Assembly: GCA_944990035.1 (NCBI GenBank)
Contig: CALYLX010000112.1
Coordinates: forward strand, 310,001-374,000
Direction of reading: 5' to 3'
Length of the DNA stretch: 64,000 bases
Source: Clitopilus passeckerianus
Taxonomy: Eukaryota; Basidiomycota; Agaricomycetes; Agaricales; Entolomataceae
The position numbers were made by a program, and so were the translations under genes. Under the pieces are notes generated by a model, which saw nothing but the letters and a program-made list of their open reading frames with translations, was not told the DNA's origin and searched no databases. Of the stretch, positions 1-11,585 are shown piece by piece. Each line of letters starts with the position of its first letter. The stretch's first letter is position 1.

Positions 1-1606
1 GATAACCCTTCACAGATAACTCAGGATCTCACCCTCACACCTATAGCTCTCTGATAACAAAGATGCCGACGTCGACCTTGCGCTCAAGAACTTCCGTGAG
101 GGAGATAAAGTCAAGGCATACATCCTCAACGTCGAGAAACGCAAGATCTCATTAAGCTTGAAACCTTCCCGTTTCACTGAAGAGGATTTTGATGCCATGG
201 ATGAGGACGAAGAGAGTGAAGACGAGGACGAGCAATCGCTTGGCGCCATCGAGGATGAAGAAGAAGGGGAAGGCATTGACCTTATCGAGGAGGGAGCCGA
301 TGAGGGCATGTCATCTCCATCAAGCTCCGATGACGAGGCAATGGAGGTCGACGCTGGTCAGGTTCTCGAACAACCAGCACGGCCCACAAAATCTGCCCTG
401 GGGCACATACCCAGCCTTAAACTCACTGGCGGGTTCCAGTGGTCGAATATCCAACCTGAAACGCCAGAAGACGACGAATCCGGCTCATCGTCAGACGAAC
501 GCGACAATGAAACTCAGGGAAAAAGAAGAAAAAGAAGAAGAAAGAAATCCAGCAGGATCTTACGGCAGATATGCATACGAAGATGCCTGAATCTAACGCT
601 GATTTCGAGAGGGTCCTATTGGGCTCGCCTAATTCTTCGTATCTTTGGGTTCAGTATATGTCCTTCCAACTGCAACTCGCGGAGGTGGACAAAGCCCGCG
701 AAATCGCTCGGCGGGCGATCAAGACCATCAACTTTCGTGAAGAGCAGGAGCGACTCAACGTTTGGATTGCACTGCTGAACTTGGAGAATGTTTACGGCAC
801 CGATGAGACTCTAGACGTTGTCTTCAAAGAAGCTGCAAGGGCAAACGACTCGAAAACCGTTCATATACGACTTGCATCTATTCTGGCTGAATCTGATAAA
901 CACGAGGCAAGTGAATCTAGAACGCACCTTGCAAGACCCTTGCTCACTCTCTTCACAGAAAGCCGAAGAACAGCATAAAAAGACTTGCAAGAAATTCGGC
1001 CAAAGCTCGAAAGTGTGGACACTCTTCGGAGAGTACTGTCTTAGGAAAGGCGATCTTGAGGAGGCAAGGAAACTTTTGCCTCGCAGTTTGCAAAGTTTGG
1101 AAAAACGGAAACGTAGGTGGTGAATATGTGTCCTAGGTCCTAGTGTTCACCAAGAAGTGCAGACCTAAAGACTATCTCGAAGTTTGCGCAATTGGAATAC
1201 AAGCTTGGCGAACCTGAACGAGGAAGGACGTTGTTCGAAGGCATGGTGGATTCTCATTCCAAGCGGTGGGATCTATGGTCGATCTATATGGACATGGAGG
1301 CAGGGCAGAACGAGATCCAGCATCTAAGGTGGGTACTCCAGGCGAAAACTTCAGTATTCTCAATGACAAGTGATTTACTGCAGAAATCTATTTGAACGCG
1401 TATTTTCTCTGAAGATGACAAGTCATAAGGCAAAGTTCGTAGGATATATTATCATTACTATCGTGCATCATTAACACAACAACTTTTTTAGATCGTTTTT
1501 CAAGAAATGGCTGCAAATTGAACGAAGGCTTGGAGATGAAGAAGGGGTAGAATCTGTGAAACAAAAGGCCATCGAATGGACGCAAAAGGCCAACGCATCG
1601 TCATGA
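1..1606 (+). CDS. RRP5: rRNA biogenesis protein RRP5, C-terminal part (5' partial)
   Basis: RRP5 (human PDCD11) is a nucleolar scaffold for 18S and 5.8S/25S pre-rRNA processing, built from S1 RNA-binding repeats followed by HAT/TPR-like repeats. The window opens in an intron ending near 45. The next exon gives the end of an S1 domain (KRKISLSLKPS), then a long Asp/Glu-rich linker, a Lys-rich tract and the HAT repeat region (FERVLLGSPNSSYLWVQYMS; RRAIKTINFREEQERLNVW). The C-terminus reads KRWDLWSIYMDMEAGQ and ends at a TGA at 1604-1606. Introns lie near 907-958 (with an unusual GC donor), 1111-1163, 1331-1381 and 1430-1491. The frame breaks in the poly-A/G tract at about 518-545, where one extra A would restore the conserved KEIQQDL frame; this is probably a sequencing error. 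The identity is strong and the N-terminal S1 repeats lie outside the window. Confidence 0.9.
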
Positions 1607-1892
1607 ACATGTCGTTACGATACCATGTTGACTCTGTAATAAGAATAATGTGCATAACTACGGGAACCAGTCGAGTGAAAAGCATGACGAGTGACAAGAT
1701 AAATAATTAGGTAAAGAGAATCCAAGCGAACGTTAATGGGCCAATGAAAATTATTAAGGAGAGGATGGTTCAGATCAGAACAAACAACAAGCAGGTTAGG
1801 CGGGTATAAACAGCAAGTGAGAGAAACGCGGGAGATACACGTAGATAGAACAAAAGCAATAGGGAGGAGATAACGTTGCATCCAGGTAAGCA

Positions 1893-4800
1893 TTATGACC
1901 GAGGGGACCTTGTTCTTTCGCTATGACCAGTGGTGTGGTCAGATTCGAATTCACTGATGGGCCTGCGGACACTCATGGAGCTAGCCAGCTGACGCTGCCA
2001 GTCGTCGAGCTCGTTGGAGAGGTGCTCGAAAGCGGCAGCATGATCTGAGCTCGTAGCGCTCAGTGGTCGACCGGATGAGCCTGACAGGGGCCGCCCTTGG
2101 CCGAAGGAAGGTTGTTCAACTTCCAGTAGAAGACCAATCTTGTGTGATAGCTGCTCATTTTCTCTGCGAAGCATTGTGTTCTCGTTGCTGAGCTTTTCCA
2201 GAAGGGTCTCGTCATGGCTACCGCGAGTGACGACGAGTGCTCGTTGAAGCCGTTCTACGTCAGCCTGGAGGTCTTCAACTTGGGTGAGACGGTCATCTGA
2301 GACCCGCTGGGATTGGACAAGGTTGTCACGGAGGCGTTCCATGTCCTTGTCAAGAGCGTCGATGCGCTGCTGTAATTCCTTGTTCTTGCTCTGGACAGCC
2401 TGGTTCTGTTTCTGAGCTTCTTGGAATTGGTCACGAAGGGCGTGATCATCACCACTGGCAGGTGTGGCGCGTCCGTTGACGGGGGACTTGCCACCACGAA
2501 CAGCATCGAGGTCGGCTTGTAGAGCAGTGTTGGCCTCTTTTTGTTTCGTGAGCTCTTCCTTCATTCTGCGCATCATCTTCTCAGTTCCTCTGTACGTGGG
2601 TATTAGTATGCTAATGACAAAGGAATAGGAGTAACTGCAACTGACCTGACATAACGGACTGCCAATTGATAGTCCTCTTCCATCTGTTGCATGCGTGCCT
2701 TGTAGCCGCTTTCAGTCTCCTCAAGCTTCCTCTCAGCCTCAGCAGCCCGTGCCTCAGCGTCGGAATCAACAGCTGTCATCTGGCTCTGGCTCGCCTTCAG
2801 CTCGTTGACTTGGGCAGCCAGAGAAGCAAGTTGAGCCTCAGCGTCCCTACTCTGCTGAACGGCATCAGCAAGTTCGAGCTCGGTGGCTTCCTGTTGTCGA
2901 GTTCGTTCGGCAAGTTTAGCCTCAAGGTCGGCGACAGCAGCAGGGGACCTCGTAGCAGCTCGAGGAGAGGCTGAACGCATCAACTCTCCCTCGTCGATCT
3001 GGATGCCATGCTCGATAAGATAGTTCCTCAGCATGAGCAGCTTGTGGCTTGCATCCGACGCGTCCCTCGACTTGTCGGCCAAATTGGCCTCCCTATCCGC
3101 AACCTCCTTCCTAACCTTGCCGACATCCCGGAGAGCCTCTTGAAGTTGATTCCGCAGCCCAACAACCTGTCCCCTAAGCTCTCTTTGTTCATCCTCCTTC
3201 TCAAGTACTCTCCTCCTCTCCTCCTTGAGCAGGGTCTGGTTCTCCTCCATACGTTGAGTGGTCTGCTTTAAGAGGATCCTCAAACTCTGAGTCTCCCCTT
3301 CCACAGCCTGCATCTTCTCAGCATGTTCCCGCTCCAACCTATCTTCATCCGCCCTCATATCTTTATGCTGATCCAAGAGCGTGCCCAGATGGCCAGTTGT
3401 CAACGCCCTAAAGGCGTCCGCCTCCTCCCTACTCTTCGCCCACGAATTCTCAATATCCGTAATCCGTGCCCTCATCAACTCCGCCTCGGTCGTCTTGCCT
3501 TCCAGTTCAGCCCTCAACTCTACCAGATCATTCTCTAGCGCCTGGATCTCCTCCCTTGCTCGCTGGTACTGCTTATCCACCTCTTCCGCTCTCCCAGCAG
3601 CGGTCACAAGCGCCACCTTCATCTGCTCAAGTGCACGCACATGCTGCTCCTCGCCCTCCCTCAGTTCATCCACCTGCTCCCTCAATCGCCTCTCCTCTGC
3701 CTCCTTCTTCTCCAGCATCGCGCTTAGCTTCAAGAGCTCCTGCGTATGCTCCCTCACAGCACTCTCCATGGTCTCGTACTTGGTCTGCATCTCTGAATGC
3801 CTGGCGTATGTCCGTTTGTGGCCTTCCTCTGCGACCTCTGCCCTCCTCGTCGCATCTCCCGCACGGGCCTCGGCTTGGTCATACAGAGTTGTATGGAGCG
3901 CCAGCGAGTCGTTGATTTCTGCCATCTTCCTCTCGAGCTCCCACCGTTCGCGCATGAGATCAGCCAGACGTCGTTCGAGGTCTGTAATGCGTTCACTGGA
4001 GAGTCGTGCAGCTTCTGCCTCTTCCCCATTCTCTAGCGAAACGAGTTTGGCGCGGTAGTACGCTGCCTCTTGTGTGGCGGTTGCTTTATGGCGTTCCAGC
4101 TCAACCAGACGCTCCGAAGCGAGATGAGCCTGTTGTGTCATCATGTTCTATCGGAAAGTCAAATCAGTTCTTCTCCCTTCCTTTCATAACGAACCACCAA
4201 CCTGCATATGAGCCTTGAACATCTTGAACTTGGCAATAACCTCCTTCTCCTTCCTCCCATCACGACTATCATCCTCCTCATCTCCGTTATCCTCCAAATC
4301 ATCAACCACACCCTCATCTTCATGATACCCCTTACCGCCCTTTCTATCAAATACGAACCCCTCCTTCCGTGCACGGCCCAACACCTCACGCATCCACCCC
4401 ATCTGCTTCTTGAGACCATCCAGCTCCGCCTCGCGGTTCTTCAGGTCCCGAATAAGCTCCTGCGTTACGTTCCCGATCGACCCGCCGCCTGTATTCTGTC
4501 TAGACGGCGAGCGCTGGTTCAGAACGATCCCATTGGGGAGCTGAGCAGGCGAAGCAGCGCGTGCTGCAATAGTGGCAGCAGCAGCAGGGGGAGGGGTAGC
4601 AGCAGCTGGAGGTTGAGTAGCGGGTGGGGGTGTAGGTGTATGCGTATTCGTGTTACTAAGATACGGATTCGCATTGGCATCTGGCTGCTGAGTCGGTGTT
4701 TTCACCCTTTGTTGCTGTTGTTGTTGCTGAGCATCATACGGCGAGCCTCTCCCTCCAGCAGCGGCAGCGGCAACAGCACCCATACTCGACATGCCTCCCT

Positions 4801-6603
4801 GCACAGGGACCCCATTCGGGCTGACGGCTCGACTGCCAGGAAGCGGGGCAGGTACCTGCTGTGGGCTCCTCGCTCTATCTCTCTGATGCGACTCCCTTGT
4901 GCCGTACGACTCGGTTGTCCCGTTCATCCCGTCATCGGTACCATACCCGTCGTCCTGCGACCTCTGGCGGGGGATAGCTGTACCATTGATCTGCCGACTC
5001 GCGACGCTACCTGCGCCTGAGCGAGATCCGGCATTCGCACGGCGGTGGTCATGGTCCGCATCAGATGGATGGGGGGACATCGTGCGTTGTTGGATGGCTG
5101 GAGAATTCGATGCCTGGTTAGCACTGGCACTAGGCTTCCTGCTCAAGCCCTGATTCTGCGGCGGGACCGAACCAGGAGGGGGATCCTTGCTAGCGGGGTA
5201 CTTGATATGTTTCGTGTCAAGAACATGAACGACCGAGTAATTCTCATCCTTCTTCTTCTCGACATCCTTCGGAGCTCCCTCAGCATTCGGTGGCTGGACG
5301 AAGCTCTCTCCACCAAGCACCCACACTCTGGTGCCAGAGCTGGCCATGGAGTGACCACTCCTGCCCGAGGGAGCAGGCCCCATGTTCTGGAACATGTACC
5401 AGCGCTGGTTGGAGATCTTGAACGCAGCAAGGTCGCCGAGGTCTTTCCCGTCGACACCGCGTCCACCAAAGACGTATATCACGTCGTCGATGACAGCTGC
5501 CGAGTGACCTTCCCTTGGGGTGGGTATGAATCCTATGCATTGCAGCTCGGACCAGGTGCCGGTGGTGAGGGAGAAGCACCAGGTGTCGTTGTAGTGATAA
5601 TCTCCGTCTGTGCCTCCAAAGAGGTAGAGCTTGTCCCCGTGAGAAACGAGGATATGACCTGTCCGTGGGGAAGGGACGTTGGGTGCGTCGGGAGGCAAGG
5701 ACGGGTCGATTTTAGGCTCGATACGTTCCCAGGCAGCGACGGAGCGGAGGGAGTTGAGGTCAAAGACCCACATGTCGTTGAAGAATTCGCGGCCGTTCTG
5801 GCCACCGAAGATGATGAATTTGGAGGCGACCATGGCGACAGCGTGGCCATACCTGCCTTTGGGGATGGGGCTGTTGTTGATGACGACCCGAGTCCATTCT
5901 TTAATGACTGTGCGGGCGTCAGAGTTGGTTAGTTAGAGGGAGAAGGATACGCACCGAGGTTCAGGAGATAGAGTCCTTCGTCTAATGGTTCTTTGCTCTC
6001 CGGAGTGGGCCTATCATCACCGCCCCAAGCAATCAACACATTACTGACAAGGGCACAGGCATGGCCGACTCTTGGTGTGGGCCGCTCTCCGTTGGTCTGG
6101 ACATAGGCCGTAGAGCAGTCGCGGGTGTTGAAGACGTACAGGTCATCCTTGGGCTCTTCACCGGAGACGAGACCGCCGAATATGTAGAGATCACCAGCTT
6201 GGGAGGCGGTAGCTGGTACAGCATGGCCGTAGCGAGGGAACGGAGAGGGTGAGGGGGTATTGGGAGGGGGTTGACCGGCTTTGGGGAGGAGGATGGGGGG
6301 CGTGAGGGCAAGTGAACGGGATGACCAGGGATAAGCGGGTCGGGATTGGGAGGATTGAGAGGGTTGGTGTGTCTGCTGCTGTTGAGGCGGTCGTGGACTC
6401 GGAGCACTGAAAGTAGAAAAGTCAGGGTTGTACCAGTAAAGTAGTTAGGACACTAACGCCTCTTGGGGAGCCCTAAAGCTGTCTTTGCTGGCTGAATTTG
6501 ATAGCTGAGCCAAAGCCTGTGACGGCGTCTGAGCTACGGTGACATTGCTAGGCTGCTGCTGGTTTGTAGCCGTCGAATGTTTTTTCCTTGAAAAGAAGGA
6601 CAT
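1893..6603 (-). CDS. Kelch-repeat/coiled-coil cell-polarity protein (Tea1/Kel1-like)
   Basis: Proteins of this type (fission yeast Tea1, budding yeast Kel1, Aspergillus TeaA) mark cell ends and link microtubules to actin growth sites. The N-terminus starts MSFFSRKK at 6601-6603 and is Gln/Pro/Ser-rich. Six or so Kelch blades follow, each with a G-G or GG doublet after hydrophobic residues ([46 protein letters not shown]), between about 6250 and 5270. A low-complexity Pro/Gln/Ala/Ser linker spans about 5250-4480, and a coiled coil of roughly 700 residues runs to the end. The coil is rich in Glu/Arg/Ala heptads and ends SERTRSPRS. Introns lie near 6412-6462, 5910-5955, 4146-4200 and 2590-2645. 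The combined Kelch, linker and coil order matches the Tea1 group well. The gene is tail-to-tail with RRP5. Confidence 0.85.
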
Positions 6604-7110
6604 TCGGCGCTGCCTTTGAGAAGGAGAAGGGGCAGGATGGGAGTTTCCTATGTTTTTTTTTTGAACGGGGCAGTGTGCGGCAGTGAGAACAGTGTCACGT
6701 CGTGGATTATTTGATGTTGTTGTTCATCTCTATAGTAACTAAGACTACCAGCTAATGATCTCCTCTGTCGACGTAGAGTTGTGGTCCTTTCTACGATGTA
6801 CTAGCAGCCTTTCATTGTCACGGAATAAACGATAGCAGTCTGGGGAGTGTAAATACAAGAAAGTGTTGAGATATAGCAGTGTACCTTTGAAGGCGCATAT
6901 GAAAATGGGAGTTCTGTTATTGTGCCGTGTTTGTATCTGGCAAAACACATGGAATGGCTAATAACTCACAACTCTGGGGTTGTGACTGCACCAATCTTTG
7001 TTGTTTGCTGGATGTCTGCCTGAGTAGTGGTCACTGTTGATAGTGAGTATATGGACCCCCTTTGCTGGTATCCTCACCATCTTTTATTCCAGGATGAGAT
7101 TTCAAGATAG
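6604..7110. other. Divergent intergenic region, Kelch gene / hydrolase gene
   Basis: This 507-bp stretch lies between two divergently transcribed genes and must hold both promoters. A T-rich tract (tttttttt near 6652-6660) sits just upstream of the Kelch gene start. I see no convincing gene, TATA box or repeat; the short frames here do not resemble known proteins. Confidence 0.4.
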
Positions 7111-8509
7111 ATGGCAACGAAAAAGACATTTGTTAGTGTGACGTCACACATGAAATCCAAGCCAATAATCAAATGGTCAACCGGAACACCAGAAAACTCG
7201 AATCCACCGTCTCCTCTCTTAGAAGCTTTGACTTGTCCAATTCAAAGACCACAACCAGCTCATTTGAGGTATACGCCTCCGTATCTCAACTCATTAACAC
7301 GCTCGACCCTTCCAACTTCATCCCTTTCACCAACACTTCCCTCTTCCAATGACCCAATAACGTCCCCTCCAATCCGCACATCCGTCGATACTCTACGGTC
7401 GCTTTCAACATCAGCACCAACTCAACAATCTTCGTGGTCATCCTGGTTCCAAACAGACCCATCTTCACTTCTTTCAACAGAAGACGCCGCCCCAACCCAA
7501 CCACCCCTCCACAAGAAATACAAATCCACACACAACCCAGTCGTCTTCTGCCATGGCCTCCTCGGTTTCGACACAGTCTCTATCGGACTCCCCATCGCTC
7601 CCCTCGAAGTAACCCACTGGCGCGGAATCAAAGAAGTCCTTGAAGCAAATGGCACAAACGTCCTCATCACACGAGTCCCCGCCACATCCTCCCCGCAGAC
7701 CGCGCACAAGTCCTCAAAGATACCATCGACCGCGTCTACCCCGGCCAAAAAGTCCACCTCATAGGCCACTCCATGGGTGGCCTTGACTGCAGGTACCTCA
7801 CCACCCACCTCACCGACCGCAAATTCCAGGTCTTGTCCATCACCACCATCGCTACTCCACACAGAGGATCCTGCTTTGCAGATCACTTTTTGCAGACTCT
7901 CCTCGGTGGACCGGGGAACTTGCCTTCACTACTCTCTTTCCTCTCTTTACTCCCCAATGGCTCAGGGGACGGCAAGGCATTCGAGGCGCTCACACTCGAG
8001 TCAATGAAGAAATTCAATCAAGAGACTCCCGATGTCGAAGGCGTCAAGTATTTCTCCTGGGGTGCTGTATACGAGCCTGGCTTGATCGACACCTGGAAGT
8101 ACCCACACAACGTCATACTCGAGAAAGAAGGGCCCAACGACGGCTTGGTCAGTGTCGCTTCAGCCAAATGGGTGCGTGTCCTTGGTTTTTCATTGGACTC
8201 AATTCTAACCACCCCTTGCAGGGAACATACCTAGGCACCCTTACGCATGTCAATCACCTCGATCTCGTTGGTTGGATCAATACCGCCAGGTACAAATGGG
8301 CCGAGATGACGGGCAAAGAGATAAAGTTCAAGCCTGCAACATTTTACCTTGGCATTGTCGACATGCTTGCCAAGGAAGTCGAGGGCCAGGCACATGAGGC
8401 TGAACAAGAAGTTAGGGAAGAGTTGAGGGAGAACATAGAGCAGGGTGAGAGGGATGAGGAGGGGATGTCCAAGCCCGCGACTCCAGAACCTAAGAATACA
8501 GTACCGTAA
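7111..8509 (+). CDS. Alpha/beta hydrolase, triacylglycerol-lipase-like (one apparent frameshift)
   Basis: This is a serine hydrolase of the fungal/bacterial triacylglycerol lipase type. After a Ser/Pro-rich N-terminus the core begins with the oxyanion-hole strand VVFCHGLLGFD. Next come NVLITRVPATSSP, the nucleophile elbow GHSMGG (about 7770), TIATPHRGS, a likely acid residue in PNDGLV, and a likely catalytic His in THVNHLDLVGW. An intron at about 8171-8220 joins SAKW to GTYLG. The C-terminus is Glu-rich and ends at 8509. The frame breaks at 7688-7695 in a run of four Cs: one extra C would join ATSSP directly to ADRAQVL, so this is a probable sequencing error, although a recent null mutation is possible. 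The start at 7111 is the first ATG of the open frame; an upstream exon cannot be excluded. There is no clear signal peptide. The true substrate is unknown. Confidence 0.75.
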
Positions 8510-8655
8510 TGATAATTATATGATACCCTACGAGTAGTAATATGATACACGGGCATCTCAACATGTCGCCTTTATTAGTACTAGGCCTAGACGGTTCATC
8601 TCCACTTTCTCCCCCTCCATTAATCTAGGGAGGAGATAATCTCATCGATCTCTCG

Positions 8656-8663
8656 TATATAAA
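8656..8663 (+). promoter_or_regulatory. TATA box of the lipocalin-like gene
   Basis: The sequence tatataaa lies 95 nt before the ATG at 8751 and only 22 nt before an in-frame ATG at 8685. With the usual 25-40 nt between TATA box and transcript start, the 8685 ATG would be at or before the transcript start. This argues for 8751 as the initiator. Confidence 0.5.
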
Positions 8664-8750
8664 GAGTGCCTGACGTGACCGAACATGTCCTCATTCGCCC
8701 TCTGCAGCCTCACAGAATCTGCCCACCCCACCACCAAACGCAAACGCATA

Positions 8751-9390
8751 ATGGCAGCCCCCAGCGACATAACCACTCTCAACACCAGCGGCGTCTACGT
8801 CCTGAACAAAACCTTCTCCGACGACACCGACGACCTCCTCAGACTACAAGGCGTCGGTTGGTTCACTCGCAACGTTATCCGTCTCGCCACCATCACCCTC
8901 TCCATCAAGCACTATCATGACGCCTCCGATCCCTCCGTCGAGCGCATCGACATCGACCAGACCCTCACCGGCGGTATGTCTGGCACTCGTGAGGAGCGCG
9001 TCCTCACCTGGACCCCGCACGAGCACAACGACCATATCTTTGGGGATGTCATTGGCAAATCCAGGCGCGTCAAGGACGTCAAAAACGGCCCAGAGCTCGA
9101 GGACGAGTGGTTGAAGAATGGGTGGACGGAGGATACGTATACACATGGTGTGGTGCAGAGCTATGTGGAGAGTAATACATCTAAGAGTGGGACGACGTGG
9201 ATCGTTAACCAGACATGGGGGTTCGAGGTCGTGAACGATGACAGGAGGTATGCGAGGCATTTGAAGTTTACCGGACCGAAGAATGAGGATCTGCAGTTGA
9301 GGTTGGTTTATGACTACGGTGAGTCGAGAGTTCTTTGCCGTCATTTCGAAGATGCTGATTAAATCCCATGTAGAGGGTCCATTGCGTTGA
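8751..9390 (+). CDS. Conserved fungal lipocalin-like protein of unknown function
   Basis: This is a protein of about 195 residues starting MAAPSDITTLNTSG at 8751, with an intron near 9319-9372 and the C-terminus YDYEGPLR. An ATG at 8685 would add 22 residues but sits almost on the TATA box. The sequence pattern is that of a small single-domain beta barrel: GVYVLNKTFSDDTDDLLRLQGV, then alternating hydrophobic strands (HYHDASDPSVERIDIDQTLTGG; ERVLTWTPHEHNDHIFGDV), then SRRVKD and a conserved WIVNQTWGFEVVNDDRRYARH. Similar proteins are widespread in basidiomycetes and are often described as calycin/lipocalin-like, which I recall rather than tested. There is no signal peptide or membrane segment, so a cytosolic ligand-binding or stress role is only a guess. 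It runs tail-to-tail into the P450 gene with a 1-bp gap. Confidence 0.7.
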
Positions 9391-9391
9391 A

Positions 9392-11283
9392 TTATTCCAC
9401 TTTCTTGAGCTCTATTGTCTTCCGTCCTGTAAATTTACCTGTAACCTTGCCTTCTCCCACATCCCATCCTTCACTGATCAAAACCGCTACAACCAATTTC
9501 ATGATTCCACCTGCAAAGAATCTCCCCGGGCATGCACGCGCCCCATGTCCCCATGCGAGAAAGTTCGCACTGGTCGTTTCGAGTTTGTGCTTCGGGCTGC
9601 TGTCGGATGCATCCAAAACCCGAAGGTCCATGAATCTATTGGGTATGAATAAGTGAGGAGAGGGGTATCGGTGAGGATCCAAATGAACGAGCCCCGTTGG
9701 AACGGTAATGGGAACGCGGCCTGGGATTCGACCCTTGATCCCTGGGATCCTGCACCAGCGAGGAAAGGTGCGATAGAAAGCATCTGTTTGAGGTTCTTTG
9801 AGATTTGTACGGGAAGTATGAAGGCCGACAAACTTACAGCCATCAACATTCCCCAACCTCATTGACTCTTTCACCAGGCTATCCACAAGAGGCATGTTAT
9901 CCAGTGCTGCCATTGACCAATTATGAGCGTGAATGGCCGTTTCAACTTCTTCTTCTATATCCTCTCTTGTGAGAGGGTCCAAGCTCGTGGAGTGCTGTAT
10001 GATTTGCGAGATATTTTGGCAGAGATTTTGCACGGCAAAGGTTCTTAGCGTGAGGAGGCATCGAGCGGTCATTAGCTGTGATTTCAAGGAAAAGGCCTTG
10101 GTGTCCATGTCGAATAGAGTCCCCTAGGCTGATAATGAGTAATGTGTGGTTGAATTGGATTCAACACCTACAAGATATTTCCCCGTGGTTGATGCTTTCC
10201 CTTGAGAGATAATCAACCTTCGTATAGTTTGGGCGTGCCAGACGAGGACGAAACGATGGGCAATCCTATATATGATTTTGGTGAATTGATGATTAGGAGC
10301 CTTAAAGGGAGCACAAACCTTCCGAGCGGCTTCGAAAATGCATATACCCTCACCACGAAGTTTGATGCGTCACGAATATTGGAATAGTCCAGGTTATCAC
10401 CTAGAAGAGAATGGTAAGAGCAGGACAAGGACAACGCTATATGAACTTCCTCACATATCTCTTGGCCAAAGAGCCCGATATCCACCAGTCGAGATGTTGC
10501 TGAAAGGGCGAGGTCGAGGGCCGGAATGCTAGCGAATCCTAGATGAAAGTCATGAGGGCCATAGATGCCAGAATCATATAGGCCTCACCATGTTCGCCAT
10601 GTTGACTCCTAGCCGCCTGGGCCAACCCCTCCGCAACTTCTTCTCGTAGACGTGGTAAAATAGTATCCATATTCCGGGTGACCTGTGCAACCAAGTTCGC
10701 CATTGTTTCACTGTATTCCGTCACAACATCCTCGTATTTATACAAGCCCCCGAGAATCCATTCAAGTTCACCCGATAAAAATGTGGGTGGTGCTTGCCAT
10801 GCAGGTCCATGGAGCGAGAGTGACTCGGGGACTTTCTTCAGTGCCTCAATGGTGACGGATTTTGAGGCCGAAACGAGCCAGCCGGACGTTGTTGGTATTT
10901 TTGCTGTAGGGTATCGTAGCTAAAAGAGATGTTGAGCACCAGAGAGAAAACCTAGATGTTGCTCAAAACATACCTTATTCGCCCGGTTAAGGACATCTCT
11001 CGGGTTGCAAGCGTACTTCAGTGCATGGTACCAATACAGAAGAGGATTGGAGGAACCAATGCAATCAACTTCTTTTGGCTATAGGTCGTGTCAGTCCTAA
11101 CCGACCGGCTAGTTAAGAAAAGCAACGCACGTCTGGAAACGAATGATGCTTTAGGATGAGCCACAGAGGGAGTGCAACCAATACTATGAGAGATAAAAGG
11201 ATCGACTGTAGTTTCTCGATGGAAAGACTAGACACATCGTTGAGGAAGTCGAATACATGGCTCAACGTCAGCTTAACGTCCAT
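9392..11283 (-). CDS. Cytochrome P450 monooxygenase
   Basis: This is a heme-thiolate monooxygenase, presumably ER-anchored. It starts MDVKLTLS at 11281-11283, followed by a hydrophobic anchor (SILLSLIVLVALPLWLIL). The conserved parts are the K-helix ExxR (KESMRL, about 9865), the PERF-like FIPNRFMDLR, and the heme loop WGHGARACPG (about 9535) carrying the Cys ligand. At least six short introns are needed; with donors such as 11130 (gtgcgt), 10580 (gtgagg) and 10470 (gtgagg) the frame can be kept throughout. Family-typical segments then appear (SIPALDLALSATSRL; ASNFVVRVYAFSKPLG). The I-helix segment reads FAVQNLCQNIS and lacks the usual acid-Thr pair, and the region between K-helix and PERF is divergent. 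It could be a fast-evolving functional enzyme or an early pseudogene. Basidiomycete P450s of this sort commonly act on xenobiotics or secondary metabolites. Confidence 0.75.
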
Positions 11284-11585
11284 CACATCCTAAACGAACC
11301 TGGTCGCAAGCATGCTCCGTGTGGGTTTGGTCCAATCAGATAAGATTAGATGTCCCTAATGAAATAGGGGCTATCATCGTCACTTGTCCTGGAAGATAGT
11401 CGCTAGATCTGTGGTTGGAGGGTCTAAAATATTTACTTGTGCTGAATTTCGTAGCTCGAAGTTAAAGAAACCCCGAAAAGAGGTGCCCGTTGCTCATCGC
11501 CCATGACGTTGGAGAAGGCACTCCACGTGATGGAGGACGCGATAATTATAACATCCAATCTTCTTCCTTCTTCCGTTCATTTACA
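11284..11585. other. Divergent intergenic region, P450 / S-formylglutathione hydrolase
   Basis: This is a 302-bp divergent promoter region. The sequence is unremarkable and AT-moderate; an in-frame ATG at 11490-11492 lies upstream of the chosen hydrolase start but would add residues that family members do not have. No gene is seen. Confidence 0.4.

Noticed and set aside
3381..4058. Ser/Leu/Ala-rich plus-strand frames over the coiled-coil part of the Kelch gene
   Set aside because: Antisense of Glu/Arg/Ala-rich heptads gives Ser/Leu/Arg-rich frames by codon symmetry.
5045..5932. A 295-codon open frame on the plus strand, antisense to the Kelch gene
   Set aside because: It mirrors the Kelch repeats on the opposite strand, has no splice pattern of its own and no recognisable domain. 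The Kelch frame explains the conserved positions.
8844..9344. A 166-codon minus-strand frame over the lipocalin-like gene
   Set aside because: The plus frame has the conserved protein, a TATA box and a clean intron; the minus frame has none.
9392..11283. The P450 gene as an obvious pseudogene
   Set aside because: The frame could be kept through the whole gene by choosing short GT-AG introns, so loss of function is not established. Divergence is noted as a finding.
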